Source: Verminephrobacter eiseniae EF01-2 (lineage in GTDB: Bacteria; Pseudomonadota; Gammaproteobacteria; Burkholderiales; Burkholderiaceae_C). From it: 64,000 bases of DNA. Below, piece by piece: positions 27,261 to 36,685 of the stretch. Both the position numbers and the translations under genes were made by a program. Every line of letters starts with the position of its first letter. Position 1 is the first letter of the stretch. The notes beneath the pieces were generated by a model. The model was given only the letters and a program-made list of their open reading frames with translations, searched no databases and was not told where the DNA came from. The stretch covers positions 4,824,501 to 4,888,500 of the forward strand of contig NC_008786.1 in assembly GCF_000015565.1 (NCBI RefSeq), written 5' to 3'.

Positions 27261-28580
27261 TCAGCCTGGCAAGCCAGGAATATCGACGCCGAACGTTTGC
27301 AGAATCAGCACGGCATTGAACGCCAGAACGGCGCATGCCGCCAGCGTGGCGATCACGGCGATGAATACGCGATTTTTGTATGCTCCCATCACCTCCCTGC
27401 TGCAGGTAAACCATAACAGCGCGGCCATCGGCAGCGGCAGCGCGAGGCTCAATACCACCTGGCTGAGGACGAGCGCCTGGGTCACATTGACCCCGAGCGC
27501 CACCACGGCGAAACTCGGCGCCATCGTCACGGCCCGGCGCAACCATAACGGAATGCGAAATTCCACGAACCCTTGCATGATTATTTGACCGGCCATCGTG
27601 CCGACCACGGAACTCGATATGCCCGAAGCGATCAGCGACAACAGAAAAACCCCTGCCGCCCCAATGCCCAATAACGGCGCCAATGTGTGATAGGCGGTTT
27701 CTATCTCCGCCACCTCGGGATGCCCGTGATGAAATGCACCTGCGGCCATGATGACCATCGCCATATTGATGAGACCGGCGATGGCCAGCGCGACGACGAC
27801 CTCGATGTTCGAGAATTTCAGCAATACCGCCCGCTCGCGCTCGGTTCTTGCGGGCGTGCGCCGCTGCGTCAAGCCCGAATGCAGAAAAAGTGCATGCGGC
27901 ATCACCGTCGCACCGACGATGCCGACAGCAATCAGGAGTGCATTTGCATCGGGAAATCGGGGGGAAACCGTATGGGCCAGAACACTCGACCAGGCAATCG
28001 GCGTAATGAACAACTCGGCAAGGTAGGACAAGCCAATGATGCCGACGAGCGCCCCGATCGCCAGCTCAAGGGGGCGGAAACCGGCGTCCTCAAGCAACAG
28101 CAGGCCATATGTCACGATCGCCGTGACCACCATGCCGCCGAGCAAGGGCATGCGAAACAGCAGCGACAGTCCGATGGCGCCGCCGAGAAATGCGGCCAGA
28201 TCGGTTGCCATCGCGGCGATTTCGCTGACGACCCACATGGCCAGCGCGACAGGTCTGGAAAACCGTTCACGGCACAGCTCGGCGAGGTTTCGCCCGGTGA
28301 CGATGCCGAGCTTGGCCGAGAGCGACTGAAACAGCATCGCCACGACATTGGCCAACAGCACCACCCACAGCAAGGCATATCCGTACCGGGCGCCCGCCTG
28401 GATATTCGTCGCGAGATTGCCCGGATCCATATAGGCAACGGAGACGACCACGGCAGGCCCGGCAAATGGCAATAGCATCGACGCGCCACGGCGGCGACCT
28501 TCCAGCACCGCCCTCACCGCAAGCGCCGTGCGCTCGGTTCGCGCTGCCGATCCGACCGTCTTGTGAACGCAGTCATCCAA
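27261..28580 (-). CDS. NRAMP-type divalent metal transporter
   Basis: A membrane protein of about 440 residues with 11-12 hydrophobic helices and both NRAMP signatures: MDPGNLATN in helix 1 and MPHALFLHSGL in helix 6. It imports Mn2+/Fe2+ with protons. I prefer the TTG at 28580, which has AGGGAG seven bases upstream. A longer version from an ATG at 28640 has no ribosome-binding site and overlaps a 9-bp tandem repeat. Its place inside the monooxygenase cluster suggests iron or manganese supply for the di-iron hydroxylase. That role is inferred from position. Confidence 0.88.
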   Translation of the reverse strand: MDDCVHKTVGSAARTERTALAVRAVLEGRRRGASMLLPFAGPAVVVSVAYMDPGNLATNIQAGARYGYALLWVVLLANVVAMLFQSLSAKLGIVTGRNLAELCRERFSRPVALAMWVVSEIAAMATDLAAFLGGAIGLSLLFRMPLLGGMVVTAIVTYGLLLLEDAGFRPLELAIGALVGIIGLSYLAELFITPIAWSSVLAHTVSPRFPDANALLIAVGIVGATVMPHALFLHSGLTQRRTPARTERERAVLLKFSNIEVVVALAIAGLINMAMVIMAAGAFHHGHPEVAEIETAYHTLAPLLGIGAAGVFLLSLIASGISSSVVGTMAGQIIMQGFVEFRIPLWLRRAVTMAPSFAVVALGVNVTQALVLSQVVLSLALPLPMAALLWFTCSREVMGAYKNRVFIAVIATLAACAVLAFNAVLILQTFGVDIPGLPG

Positions 28581-28638
28581 GCTGTCGCTCCCTGCCGATG
28601 AAAATGACCGTGGTGCCCGGTTTACCGGCGGGCCTGGC

Positions 28639-28683
28639 ATTCACGATATTCATGATATTCACGGCATTCACGGCATTGCACCG
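28639..28683. repeat. 9-bp tandem repeats (ATTCACGGC type)
   Basis: Five consecutive 9-mers, ATTCACGAT, ATTCATGAT, ATTCACGGC, ATTCACGGC and ATTGCACCG-like, lie between the small membrane protein gene and the NRAMP gene, in the presumed 5' leader of the latter. They partly overlap the end of the small gene. Confidence 0.75.
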
Positions 28684-28859
28684 CTGATTGCACTGAAGAC
28701 ACGGCGCAGCCACTGAACGGTCAGCGCACCCGCATCGATCATCATGATGAATACACCGGAGAGTGTGATTGTCCACCCCGATGCGAATTTGAGCAGGCGA
28801 ATCAAGGACATTGCACCGAGGTGCCGGACCGTCGCCGCGAGAGCTGCGTCGATACTCAT
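28668..28859 (-). CDS. Small hypothetical membrane protein
   Basis: A 63-residue open frame (MSIDAALAATVRHLGAMSLI...) with one clear hydrophobic segment, WTITLSGVFIMMIDAGALTV, ending in LRRVFSAISG. It lies on the same strand as, and between, the groEL-like and NRAMP genes. There is no obvious ribosome-binding site, and no family is recognised. It could be a small membrane partner of the transporter or a chance frame. Confidence 0.4.
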   Translation of the reverse strand: MSIDAALAATVRHLGAMSLIRLLKFASGWTITLSGVFIMMIDAGALTVQWLRRVFSAISGAMP

Positions 28860-29121
28860 CGTCGTTTATATGGGCGCATCCCGTTTGCGAAGACCGATCT
28901 GAATGGAACCTTCGCAACCTTTGGACAGCGCGCCAATCCTTTCCATACGTTCGTTGCCATTGACCGTGAAACCTGCCCTGCGCGGGCTGGCCCACGGCCC
29001 CCTTTGCATCGATGGCCGCCCGCAAAACGCCGGAAGCGGCTTTTTTTTCAGCAGGCCCCGGACTCCAAAATCGGTCGTGGCGATCGTGGCGGCTGTGATG
29101 GCTGTGGCGGCTGTGCCATCA
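28860..29121. other. Gap between the groEL-like gene and the small membrane protein gene
   Basis: About 260 bp without a convincing gene. It contains short GGCTGTG repeats near 29090-29115 and an eight-T run near 29041 on the plus strand. No terminator for the minus-strand genes is evident. Confidence 0.4.
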
Positions 29122-30759
29122 CTATTTCCGCCCGAGCAATTCGGCGCCGGCGCCAAGCGCCGGGCCAGCGGTCGGGTCGATCGTTTCCGGCTTTTTGGCA
29201 ATCAGCGTCTGGGTGGTCAGGATCAAGCCGGCAACCGAAGCCGCGTTGCGCACTGCGCTGTAACTGACCTTGACCGGATCGATGATGCCCGCCTCCATCA
29301 GGTTGACGAACTGGCCCGTGCGCGCGTCCAGACCGTGGCCCGGTTTCGCGCGCACCGCCCTGGACACGATCGCCGCGCCGTCGAGACCGCAATTGGTCGC
29401 GATGTGATAAAGCGGTTTCGTCAGCACGCGCTGCAGCAGCCTGACCCCCTGCTGGACACTGCCCTGGGTCCGCGCAATCACGCTTTCGAGTTCGTCCGAC
29501 ACGCGCAGCAGCGCCATTCCGCCACCTGGCACGACACCCTCGGCAATCGCCGCGCGTGCCGCATTGATCGCATCCTCGATCAAGTGCAGCCGGCGCTTTT
29601 GTTCGACTGGCGTGGCGCCGCCGGCGAAGATCATCGCGGTGCCGCCGGACAACTTGGCGATACGCACCTGAAATTTGTCGCGTTCGACATTTTCCGGGGC
29701 CATCTCATACTGGCGCGCGACCTGCTGACGGCGCGCGGCAACGGCGGCCGGGTCGCCGCCGCCAGCGGTAATGATGGTCTGGTTCGACGAGATACGCACT
29801 TGCCGCGCGCTGCCGAGATCGCGCAGTTCCGTGGCTTCGAGCTTGCCGCCCAGATCGCGGGCGATCACCCGGCCGCCGGTGACGATGGCGATGTCTTCGA
29901 GCATGGCCTTGCGCCAATGCCCGTATTCCGGCGGATGAATCGCCGCCACCGGCATCCCGCCCTTGTCCCGCCACGCAAGCAGGGTCATGACACAGGCCGG
30001 GGCAACCTCCTCCGCAATGATCAGCAGCGGGCGTTTGCCGTGCACGGCCAGCGCCTGAAGCGCCGCCACCTCTTCCGGCGACTGCAGCCGCTGGTCGGTC
30101 ATCAGGATCAGCGGGTTGTCCAGCACCACCTGCATTCTCTCGATGTCCGTGACCATATGGTGCGAGAGGTAGCCGCGATCGAACGCCATCCCGTCGACCA
30201 CTTCGAGACGGGTTTCGACCGTCGTGCCGAATTCGACATCGACGATGCCATCGGGCCCCACCCGCTCGAGCGCTTCGGCCACTATCGCGCCGGTGACCTC
30301 GTCATTGGCGGCGACCACGGCCACCGCGCGCACCTCTTTGCCCCCGCGCAGCGGTGTCGCTGCGCGCCTGAGCGCGGCGATCACCTCTTGCACCGCGATC
30401 TCCAGGCCCTGAACCAGCTCGACGGGGTTGGCGCCGGCCACGAGACTGGCAAGGCCGTCCTGGACCAGCGCATCGGCCAGCACGGTGGCCGTGGTAGTGC
30501 CGTCGCCGGCGACTTCATTGGTCTGCTTCGAGACTTCGCGCAGCACCTGCGCGCCGATGTTTTCGAACGGGTCTTCCAGCTCGATCTCGTTGGCGATGCT
30601 GACGCCATCGCGCGAGATGATCGGCGTGCCAATCGGGCGGTCGATGATCGCATTCATTCCGCGCGGGCCGAGCGTGCCGCGCACCGCTTTGGCCAGTTTG
30701 GCGACCCCGCGACCGAGGGCCATGCGGGCCTCGTCGTCGTGCAGCATGATATTCGGCAT
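29122..30759 (-). CDS. mimG: Dedicated GroEL-type chaperonin of the monooxygenase cluster
   Basis: A 545-residue group I chaperonin that is divergent from housekeeping GroEL. The ATP-binding signatures are present (TLGPRGMNAII, ATP motif GDGTTTATVLADAL, and VVPGGGMALLR), and the apical and intermediate domains are full length. The C terminus ends GAELLGRK without the usual GGM tail, and no groES partner lies nearby. Clusters of the mimABCD type carry such a chaperonin (MimG), needed for folding of the hydroxylase large subunit. The start at 30759 is ATG (MPNIMLHDDEARMALGRG). It lies 41 bp downstream of the DUF59-like gene. Confidence 0.9.
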   Translation of the reverse strand: MPNIMLHDDEARMALGRGVAKLAKAVRGTLGPRGMNAIIDRPIGTPIISRDGVSIANEIELEDPFENIGAQVLREVSKQTNEVAGDGTTTATVLADALVQDGLASLVAGANPVELVQGLEIAVQEVIAALRRAATPLRGGKEVRAVAVVAANDEVTGAIVAEALERVGPDGIVDVEFGTTVETRLEVVDGMAFDRGYLSHHMVTDIERMQVVLDNPLILMTDQRLQSPEEVAALQALAVHGKRPLLIIAEEVAPACVMTLLAWRDKGGMPVAAIHPPEYGHWRKAMLEDIAIVTGGRVIARDLGGKLEATELRDLGSARQVRISSNQTIITAGGGDPAAVAARRQQVARQYEMAPENVERDKFQVRIAKLSGGTAMIFAGGATPVEQKRRLHLIEDAINAARAAIAEGVVPGGGMALLRVSDELESVIARTQGSVQQGVRLLQRVLTKPLYHIATNCGLDGAAIVSRAVRAKPGHGLDARTGQFVNLMEAGIIDPVKVSYSAVRNAASVAGLILTTQTLIAKKPETIDPTAGPALGAGAELLGRK

Positions 30760-30800
30760 GGTTCACTTCCTTGGGTTTGAACATCATGGATTGCCACGAT

Positions 30801-31664
30801 TCAAGCCGATGCGTTGCCCGATCGCGTAGCCTCGACGGTCTCTTTCCAGTCGCCCGCCGACACGAAGTGCACGGGCTCGATCCCGGCCTGCGGCGCGGCT
30901 GCGTCGCCGTACCGTGCCGCCAGCAAGCCGCGGCACAGCGCACTGTTGAATTGCGCATTCACGCCGACCCGCCGCAAGGCACGCAGGTAAGCGCCAAGCC
31001 CGTCCGCATCGAGCAACGCCCCTCGAGCGTCGACGAAAGCGGTTTCGTTGGCCTGCGCCGCAGCATTGGCGCCGCTGGCGACGACGGTGCGCCGCTCCAG
31101 GTAGCGCTCCACGAGCCGCCGGCTGGCGCAATCGCCCGGCAAGCCGGCGAGTTCCGCCACGCTCATGCGCACCAGCCGCGCAGGTTCATGGCCGTGTTCG
31201 AGCAGAGAGGTCAGAAGCGCTTCCTGCCGCCGCTGAAAGGCCTTGACCATGAAAGTCCGGCGGATGCCATCGAGCTCGCCGCTGGCCTGCGCGCCAAAGC
31301 TGTCCTGAAATGAGCGCCCGGCCGCCACGCCGCGATTGATCTCGCCGGCATACATATGGTCGGCAAGTTCGATGGCCACGTTCGTCACCCACGGCAGGCC
31401 GGCGACGGCAACGCGCATGTCGTCGGCCATCAGGAAGGCGAAGTTGGCGGCGCACCAGTAGGTCGGCAACCGGAACCCGATCTGCACAGCGCCGGCTGCG
31501 TCCACCTCCACATGGGTAACGAAGCCCAACCCGGTCACCGATTCGTCGAGTTCGGGATCGGTGACCGACGCGAGCCGGTCCCATACCTCGGCGATTCGGG
31601 TCGATGGGCGATCGACGGCGGCCGTTGCGTTTGCGGTGGTCATGGGGGTCTTGGGGGTCTTCAT
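30801..31664 (-). CDS. DUF59/MIP18-like metal-cluster maturation protein of the mim cluster
   Basis: A protein of 287 residues. Residues about 20-100 resemble a DUF59 (iron-sulfur assembly, MIP18/PaaD) domain: IAEVWDRLASVTDPELDESV, then GFRLPTYWCAANFAFLMADD with a conserved Cys. The remainder is helical and not recognised. The start is set by an ATGA overlap with the amidohydrolase gene (31661-31664). Clusters of this type usually have such a gene beside the amidohydrolase. A role in metal insertion into the hydroxylase or in cofactor assembly is inferred. Confidence 0.72.
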   Translation of the reverse strand: MKTPKTPMTTANATAAVDRPSTRIAEVWDRLASVTDPELDESVTGLGFVTHVEVDAAGAVQIGFRLPTYWCAANFAFLMADDMRVAVAGLPWVTNVAIELADHMYAGEINRGVAAGRSFQDSFGAQASGELDGIRRTFMVKAFQRRQEALLTSLLEHGHEPARLVRMSVAELAGLPGDCASRRLVERYLERRTVVASGANAAAQANETAFVDARGALLDADGLGAYLRALRRVGVNAQFNSALCRGLLAARYGDAAAPQAGIEPVHFVSAGDWKETVEATRSGNASA

Positions 31665-32686
31665 GCCCCGACCGCAGCCGCTTTCCGAACACCTCCCAGC
31701 AACTTCTTCTGCGCCTCGACATCGATGCCGTACAACCGTGCCGCGTTGAGCCCGAGGATTTTTTTCTTCGCCGTCAGCGACAGTTGCACGCCGGTTTCCT
31801 TGCTGACGGATTCCGGCAATTCGAAGGCCATGAATTTCTCGATCAACCACTTGGGCGACCAGATGCCGTAATCGCTGCCGTAGAGTATCTTGTCCTCGCC
31901 GATCCAGAACAGCAACTCCGAGATCACATGCGCGAAGTATTCCGGACGCGAGTGAATGAATGGCAGCACGACCGCCAGGCCGCCATAGACGTTCGTCTCC
32001 TGGGTAGCGATCCAGCAAAAATCGTCCAGACGCGGCAGACCACAGTGCTCGACGATAAAGTTCAGATTCTGAAAGTTGGTCGCCGCGTCGTCGATATCGG
32101 CAACGTCGAAAGCATCGAGGTTCAGCGGCAAAATCGTCGGGCCCTTGTGCACATGGATGTTCTTGATGCCCAGTTTCCCGCAACGTTCGAGATACTTTTG
32201 CGCACCCGGGTCCGACAGTTTGTAGCCCTTGCTGTCACCGCGCCATTCTGCCGTATAGAGCTTGACGCCCTTGATGCCATATGTCTCGGACAACTCGTCC
32301 AGATAGTCGAGTCCGGCTTCGCCGTCGCGCGGATCGAAGGCGCCGTTGACGATGAAACGATCCGGATGCCTTTTCTTCATCTCATAATTTCTCTCGGTCG
32401 TGTTGAAGCCGTTCTTGTAAAAGTCCGTCAGGTAAGTCGGCTGGCAGATCGCCATGTCGTCGTAGCCCTTGACGAACAGGTCGTCATACATGACTTCCGG
32501 GCCGTAGTTGTCGAACTTCTCCTTCGGCCACAGATACTCCTTGGGACTCAGGTTCGAGTGGTACGCATAAAAGCAATCGATGAACTGCTGACCATGCACG
32601 TTCTTCAGATTGGCCTTGCTGCCGTCCCACAGATGGACATGTCCATCGATGATGAAAATGTCTTCACCGCTCTTGGTTCGATACAT
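31661..32686 (-). CDS. Amidohydrolase-2 family protein of the mim cluster
   Basis: A 341-residue TIM-barrel amidohydrolase (ACMSD-like family). The metal-binding HxH is IDGHVHLWDG (H16/H18). Later landmarks are NIHVHKGPTILPL, FIVEHCGLPRLDDFCW and LYGSDYGIWSPKW, with the catalytic aspartate in YGSDYG. Related clusters carry it directly after mimD. Here an IS110 element (32714-33882) has separated it from mimD, so its transcription may no longer depend on the mim promoter. The enzymatic role in propane or acetone metabolism is not established. Confidence 0.85.
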   Translation of the reverse strand: MYRTKSGEDIFIIDGHVHLWDGSKANLKNVHGQQFIDCFYAYHSNLSPKEYLWPKEKFDNYGPEVMYDDLFVKGYDDMAICQPTYLTDFYKNGFNTTERNYEMKKRHPDRFIVNGAFDPRDGEAGLDYLDELSETYGIKGVKLYTAEWRGDSKGYKLSDPGAQKYLERCGKLGIKNIHVHKGPTILPLNLDAFDVADIDDAATNFQNLNFIVEHCGLPRLDDFCWIATQETNVYGGLAVVLPFIHSRPEYFAHVISELLFWIGEDKILYGSDYGIWSPKWLIEKFMAFELPESVSKETGVQLSLTAKKKILGLNAARLYGIDVEAQKKLLGGVRKAAAVGA

Positions 32687-32721
32687 GGTATGTGTCTCCT
32701 TATATCTTTCAGATCATTCAA

Positions 32722-33869
<1,148 letters not shown>

Positions 33870-33909
33870 CTTAGTCATTCAAGATGGTTGCTGGGTTATT
33901 CATTGCGGG

Positions 33910-33939
33910 CGATCAGCCTCCCGCCAAGGCGGCTGATCG
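33910..33939. other. Inverted repeat downstream of mimD
   Basis: CGATCAGCC (33910-33918) pairs with GGCTGATCG (33931-33939) around a 12-nt loop. It sits between the IS110 right end and the mimD stop, without a T run on either strand. It could attenuate or stabilise the mimABCD transcript. Confidence 0.45.
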
Positions 33940-33988
33940 GCTTGTGGTCCGATGGGGTCTGGTGGGGTCTGATGGCCGGGCTGCACGC

Positions 33989-34342
33989 TTACTCGTAGGC
34001 CATCGCGTCCTCCATATTGCCGAACAATACGACGGTCTCGTCATCGACCATCACCATTCGCCCATAGTGGGTCGATGTGGATATCTCGAACAGATGCGGG
34101 GTCATCTCCCGGCCCAGCGCTTCGCTGATCTCGCCCATTTTGAATTCGATCTTGCCCTGCCCATCGATCCTGATCATGGCGGGCAGATAGGTCACCGTGA
34201 TGCCGCTCTTGCGGGCCATCAATTCGGCAATCACGCGGGCCTCCACGCTGTCGTTCATCGTGACACCGCACTGGTTGGAAATGGTCTGCTCGAAGCGGAC
34301 ATCTTTCATCGACTTGAAGATATTGTCGTTATGCACTGACAT
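33989..34342 (-). CDS. mimD: Monooxygenase coupling (effector) protein
   Basis: A 117-residue protein of the MmoB/DmpM family. It docks on the hydroxylase and gates substrate and electron access, and carries no cofactor. Landmarks are VRFEQTISNQCGVTMNDSVE, IAELMARKSGITVTYLPAMI and a terminal ETVVLFGNMEDAM. The start at 34342 lies 61 bp downstream of mimC, as in related clusters. It is the last gene of the mimABCD block before the IS110 insertion. Confidence 0.92.
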   Translation of the reverse strand: MSVHNDNIFKSMKDVRFEQTISNQCGVTMNDSVEARVIAELMARKSGITVTYLPAMIRIDGQGKIEFKMGEISEALGREMTPHLFEISTSTHYGRMVMVDDETVVLFGNMEDAMAYE

Positions 34343-34403
34343 TGCGTACTCCTGTTCGCGCTTGAATCGCGAGGTTGGTCAAATCCACCGAGCCAGAAAA
34401 CCG

Positions 34404-35489
34404 TCAGGCCTGGAGTGCCGACGGAAAGCCGATGCCAATCTCTCTGGCAATCATTTCTGCCCGCTCGATCGAACTTTTCAGGCAGTCATTGAATTGCGCC
34501 GTCTTCACATGTGGAATCGACCAGATCGGCTGCAACTGCCTGGCCGCAGCAGCGGCAAGCGCACCGTGCTTGTCCAGCCATTGGCCGAACAGTTTCCGAT
34601 TGGCCTGGCCGTGCCCGGGATCGTTGGCCAGCATGTGAAACAACTCCACTGCATTGGCCAGATTGCGCTCGTAGTCCCCTTCCGCAGCGGACACGACCGT
34701 CGGCGTCGGAAAGTCGTTCTGCGCAGCGGCGACCCGCATGATGAAACCGCTGCGAAACAGCTCCGCCACCATCGGCTCGAACACGATATTGACCGCAAAG
34801 TACTTTTCGAGAAAATCCGTCGCGCCGCCAATCGCTTCGATCGCCTGGCGTGTTGCCTGCCAGACGGGATCGTTCAGCCAATGCTCCTTGCCGGCGTCGA
34901 GGTTCATATTCGGCAGATCCAGCGCGATCTCCGCCAAATAGAGCGTCAAATCCTGGGCGAAGCGCAGCTTGTAGGAAGAATTGGTCAAAATTGCGCTATT
35001 GATCATCTGCGTGTAGCCATAGCGCTGCGCGTGCATGGTGGCAGTGCCAAGACCAAACTCCGCATGTTTGTACGCGCCGAGATGCTGCTCCAGCACCTTG
35101 ATCCAGGTTTTATCGAAGCGCTTCACCGCACCCGATCGCCGGGCGTTGTCGACCGCGCCGGAGATCATGCCGACGATCGTCGACTGGCGCTGGTAATGCG
35201 TGCGTTCCCACTCTTCGTCGACTGCGCGGAATTTATGCCAGTCGGTGCTTTTGGCTGCGGTCCATGTTTCCGAATAGGTCGGCGTACCGTCCGCGAACGA
35301 GAGAATCCAGTCCTGGAGCAGATAGCGCTTCGGGTCCGGCTGGACATCGACGGTCATGTCCTCGTAATGGGTCGCCTTGCGCCCCTTGGGTTCGAAGTAG
35401 TTGTACTTGCGGCTATCCGAACCCGCAAACCGGGCTGCGCCGGCCGCGCCTGACTTCAGCGGTGCTGCTTCCTGTCGCGTTGTGCTCAT
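34404..35489 (-). CDS. mimC: Propane/acetone monooxygenase hydroxylase small subunit
   Basis: The 361-residue beta subunit of the soluble di-iron monooxygenase, a ferritin-like helical protein without the iron ligands. It has typical small-subunit stretches: KRYLLQDWILSFADGTPTYS, AQRYGYTQMINSAILTNSSY and FAQDLTLYLAEIALDLPNMN. I chose the ATG at 35489, with AGAGGAAAG upstream. A longer in-frame start adds a non-conserved, highly charged leader. It assembles with MimA as the hydroxylase. It lies 58 bp after mimB. Confidence 0.92.
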   Translation of the reverse strand: MSTTRQEAAPLKSGAAGAARFAGSDSRKYNYFEPKGRKATHYEDMTVDVQPDPKRYLLQDWILSFADGTPTYSETWTAAKSTDWHKFRAVDEEWERTHYQRQSTIVGMISGAVDNARRSGAVKRFDKTWIKVLEQHLGAYKHAEFGLGTATMHAQRYGYTQMINSAILTNSSYKLRFAQDLTLYLAEIALDLPNMNLDAGKEHWLNDPVWQATRQAIEAIGGATDFLEKYFAVNIVFEPMVAELFRSGFIMRVAAAQNDFPTPTVVSAAEGDYERNLANAVELFHMLANDPGHGQANRKLFGQWLDKHGALAAAAARQLQPIWSIPHVKTAQFNDCLKSSIERAEMIAREIGIGFPSALQA

Positions 35490-35547
35490 GTTGCTTTCCT
35501 CTTTACGGTTATCGGACTTTCGATCTGGCGCGATGCGTTGGTGTGCA

Positions 35548-36600
35548 TCAACGGACAGCCTGGGTAAATTTGTCAAAATAGAGACGCTCGGGCGCGACGC
35601 CGGCCATTTGCAGAACCGGTATCACCGCGTCGATCATCGGCGTTGGACCACATGTGTACGCATCGATCTCGCCGGCCAGCGCTTGCTCACGCAGTGCGCG
35701 GCCCAGCACTTCATGGATGAGGCCGGTCGCGCCGCTCCAGTCATCGCCCGGCTCGGCATTCGAAAGCGCCGGAATGAAGCGGAAATCAGGCAGCTTATCC
35801 TCCAATTCCGCAAAATCGTCGAGATAAAACAGATCGCGACGACTGCGGGCACCATAGAAAAAACGAATCGGCCGTTCTTCGCCGCTTTGCACATGGTCGT
35901 TGAGAATCGCCCACAGCGGAGACATTCCCGACCCTCCGCCTACCAGCACCATCGGCCCCGGCTGCTCTTCGCGCCGGAAACAAGTGCCGTATGGCCCTTT
36001 CGCCACCAGCCTGGCGCCAGGCTTCAGAGCGCCATCGAGTTGCGACGAGAACGCGCCGTTCGGATATTTCTTGATGACGAATTCGAGCTTCCTCTGACCG
36101 TTCGGCGTGCTCGCCATCGAAAACGACCGCGTGATGCCCGAACCCGGAATCGTCAGCTCCACATACTGCCCCGCCCAAAAGCTCAGCGGCCGGGACAACT
36201 CCACTTCCAGCAGCCTGATGTCATGTGTCAGCGCGCTGATCTTCGTCAGCGTTGCGTCGTATTCACTCACTGCCATCGAGCGGCGCATGAGGTCTTCGTC
36301 GTAGTTCAGCAATTCGACCGTCAAATCGCTGAAGGCGAGCGTCCGGCACAGCAAAATGTGATGGCTCTCGCGCTCGTAGTCAGGCAAGGCGAAGGTCGAA
36401 TATTTTTTCATTTCGACATCGCCATCGATCAGCAATGACTTGCAACTGCTGCATTGCCCCTCTTTGCAGCCATGCATTACCGCAATACCCTGGCGAAAAG
36501 CGGCATCGAGCACGGTTTCGCCTTCCGCGACCGTCATTTCCACACCGACCGGTTCGAATCGCACGGTATGCAGCATCCGACCCTCTTTTGCATCCGGCAT
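35548..36600 (-). CDS. mimB: Monooxygenase reductase, 2Fe-2S/FAD
   Basis: A 350-residue NADH reductase. The plant-type ferredoxin domain has C45-x4-C50-x2-C53 in HGCKEGQCSSCKSLL and C85 in HHILLCRT. FAD-binding follows with RSFSMASTP, then the NAD domain with MVLVGGGSGMSPLWAIL and CGPTPMIDAVI. It passes electrons from NADH to the di-iron hydroxylase. The ATG at 36600 is chosen for its AAGGAAGG site (36607-36614). An ATG at 36678 would extend the protein by 26 residues but has no site. The gap to mimA is 85 bp. Confidence 0.93.
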   Translation of the reverse strand: MPDAKEGRMLHTVRFEPVGVEMTVAEGETVLDAAFRQGIAVMHGCKEGQCSSCKSLLIDGDVEMKKYSTFALPDYERESHHILLCRTLAFSDLTVELLNYDEDLMRRSMAVSEYDATLTKISALTHDIRLLEVELSRPLSFWAGQYVELTIPGSGITRSFSMASTPNGQRKLEFVIKKYPNGAFSSQLDGALKPGARLVAKGPYGTCFRREEQPGPMVLVGGGSGMSPLWAILNDHVQSGEERPIRFFYGARSRRDLFYLDDFAELEDKLPDFRFIPALSNAEPGDDWSGATGLIHEVLGRALREQALAGEIDAYTCGPTPMIDAVIPVLQMAGVAPERLYFDKFTQAVR

Positions 36601-36685
36601 GCCGGCCTTCCTTTCTTGCAAGTCACTCACACCCATACCCATACCCATGTCGCCTGCCGCGCGCTCCCCGGACGACATCGCCGCG

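Noticed and set aside
28639..28683. 9-bp repeats considered as iterons of a replication origin
   Set aside because: Only five short units are present, with no replication initiator gene, DnaA boxes or AT-rich stretch nearby.
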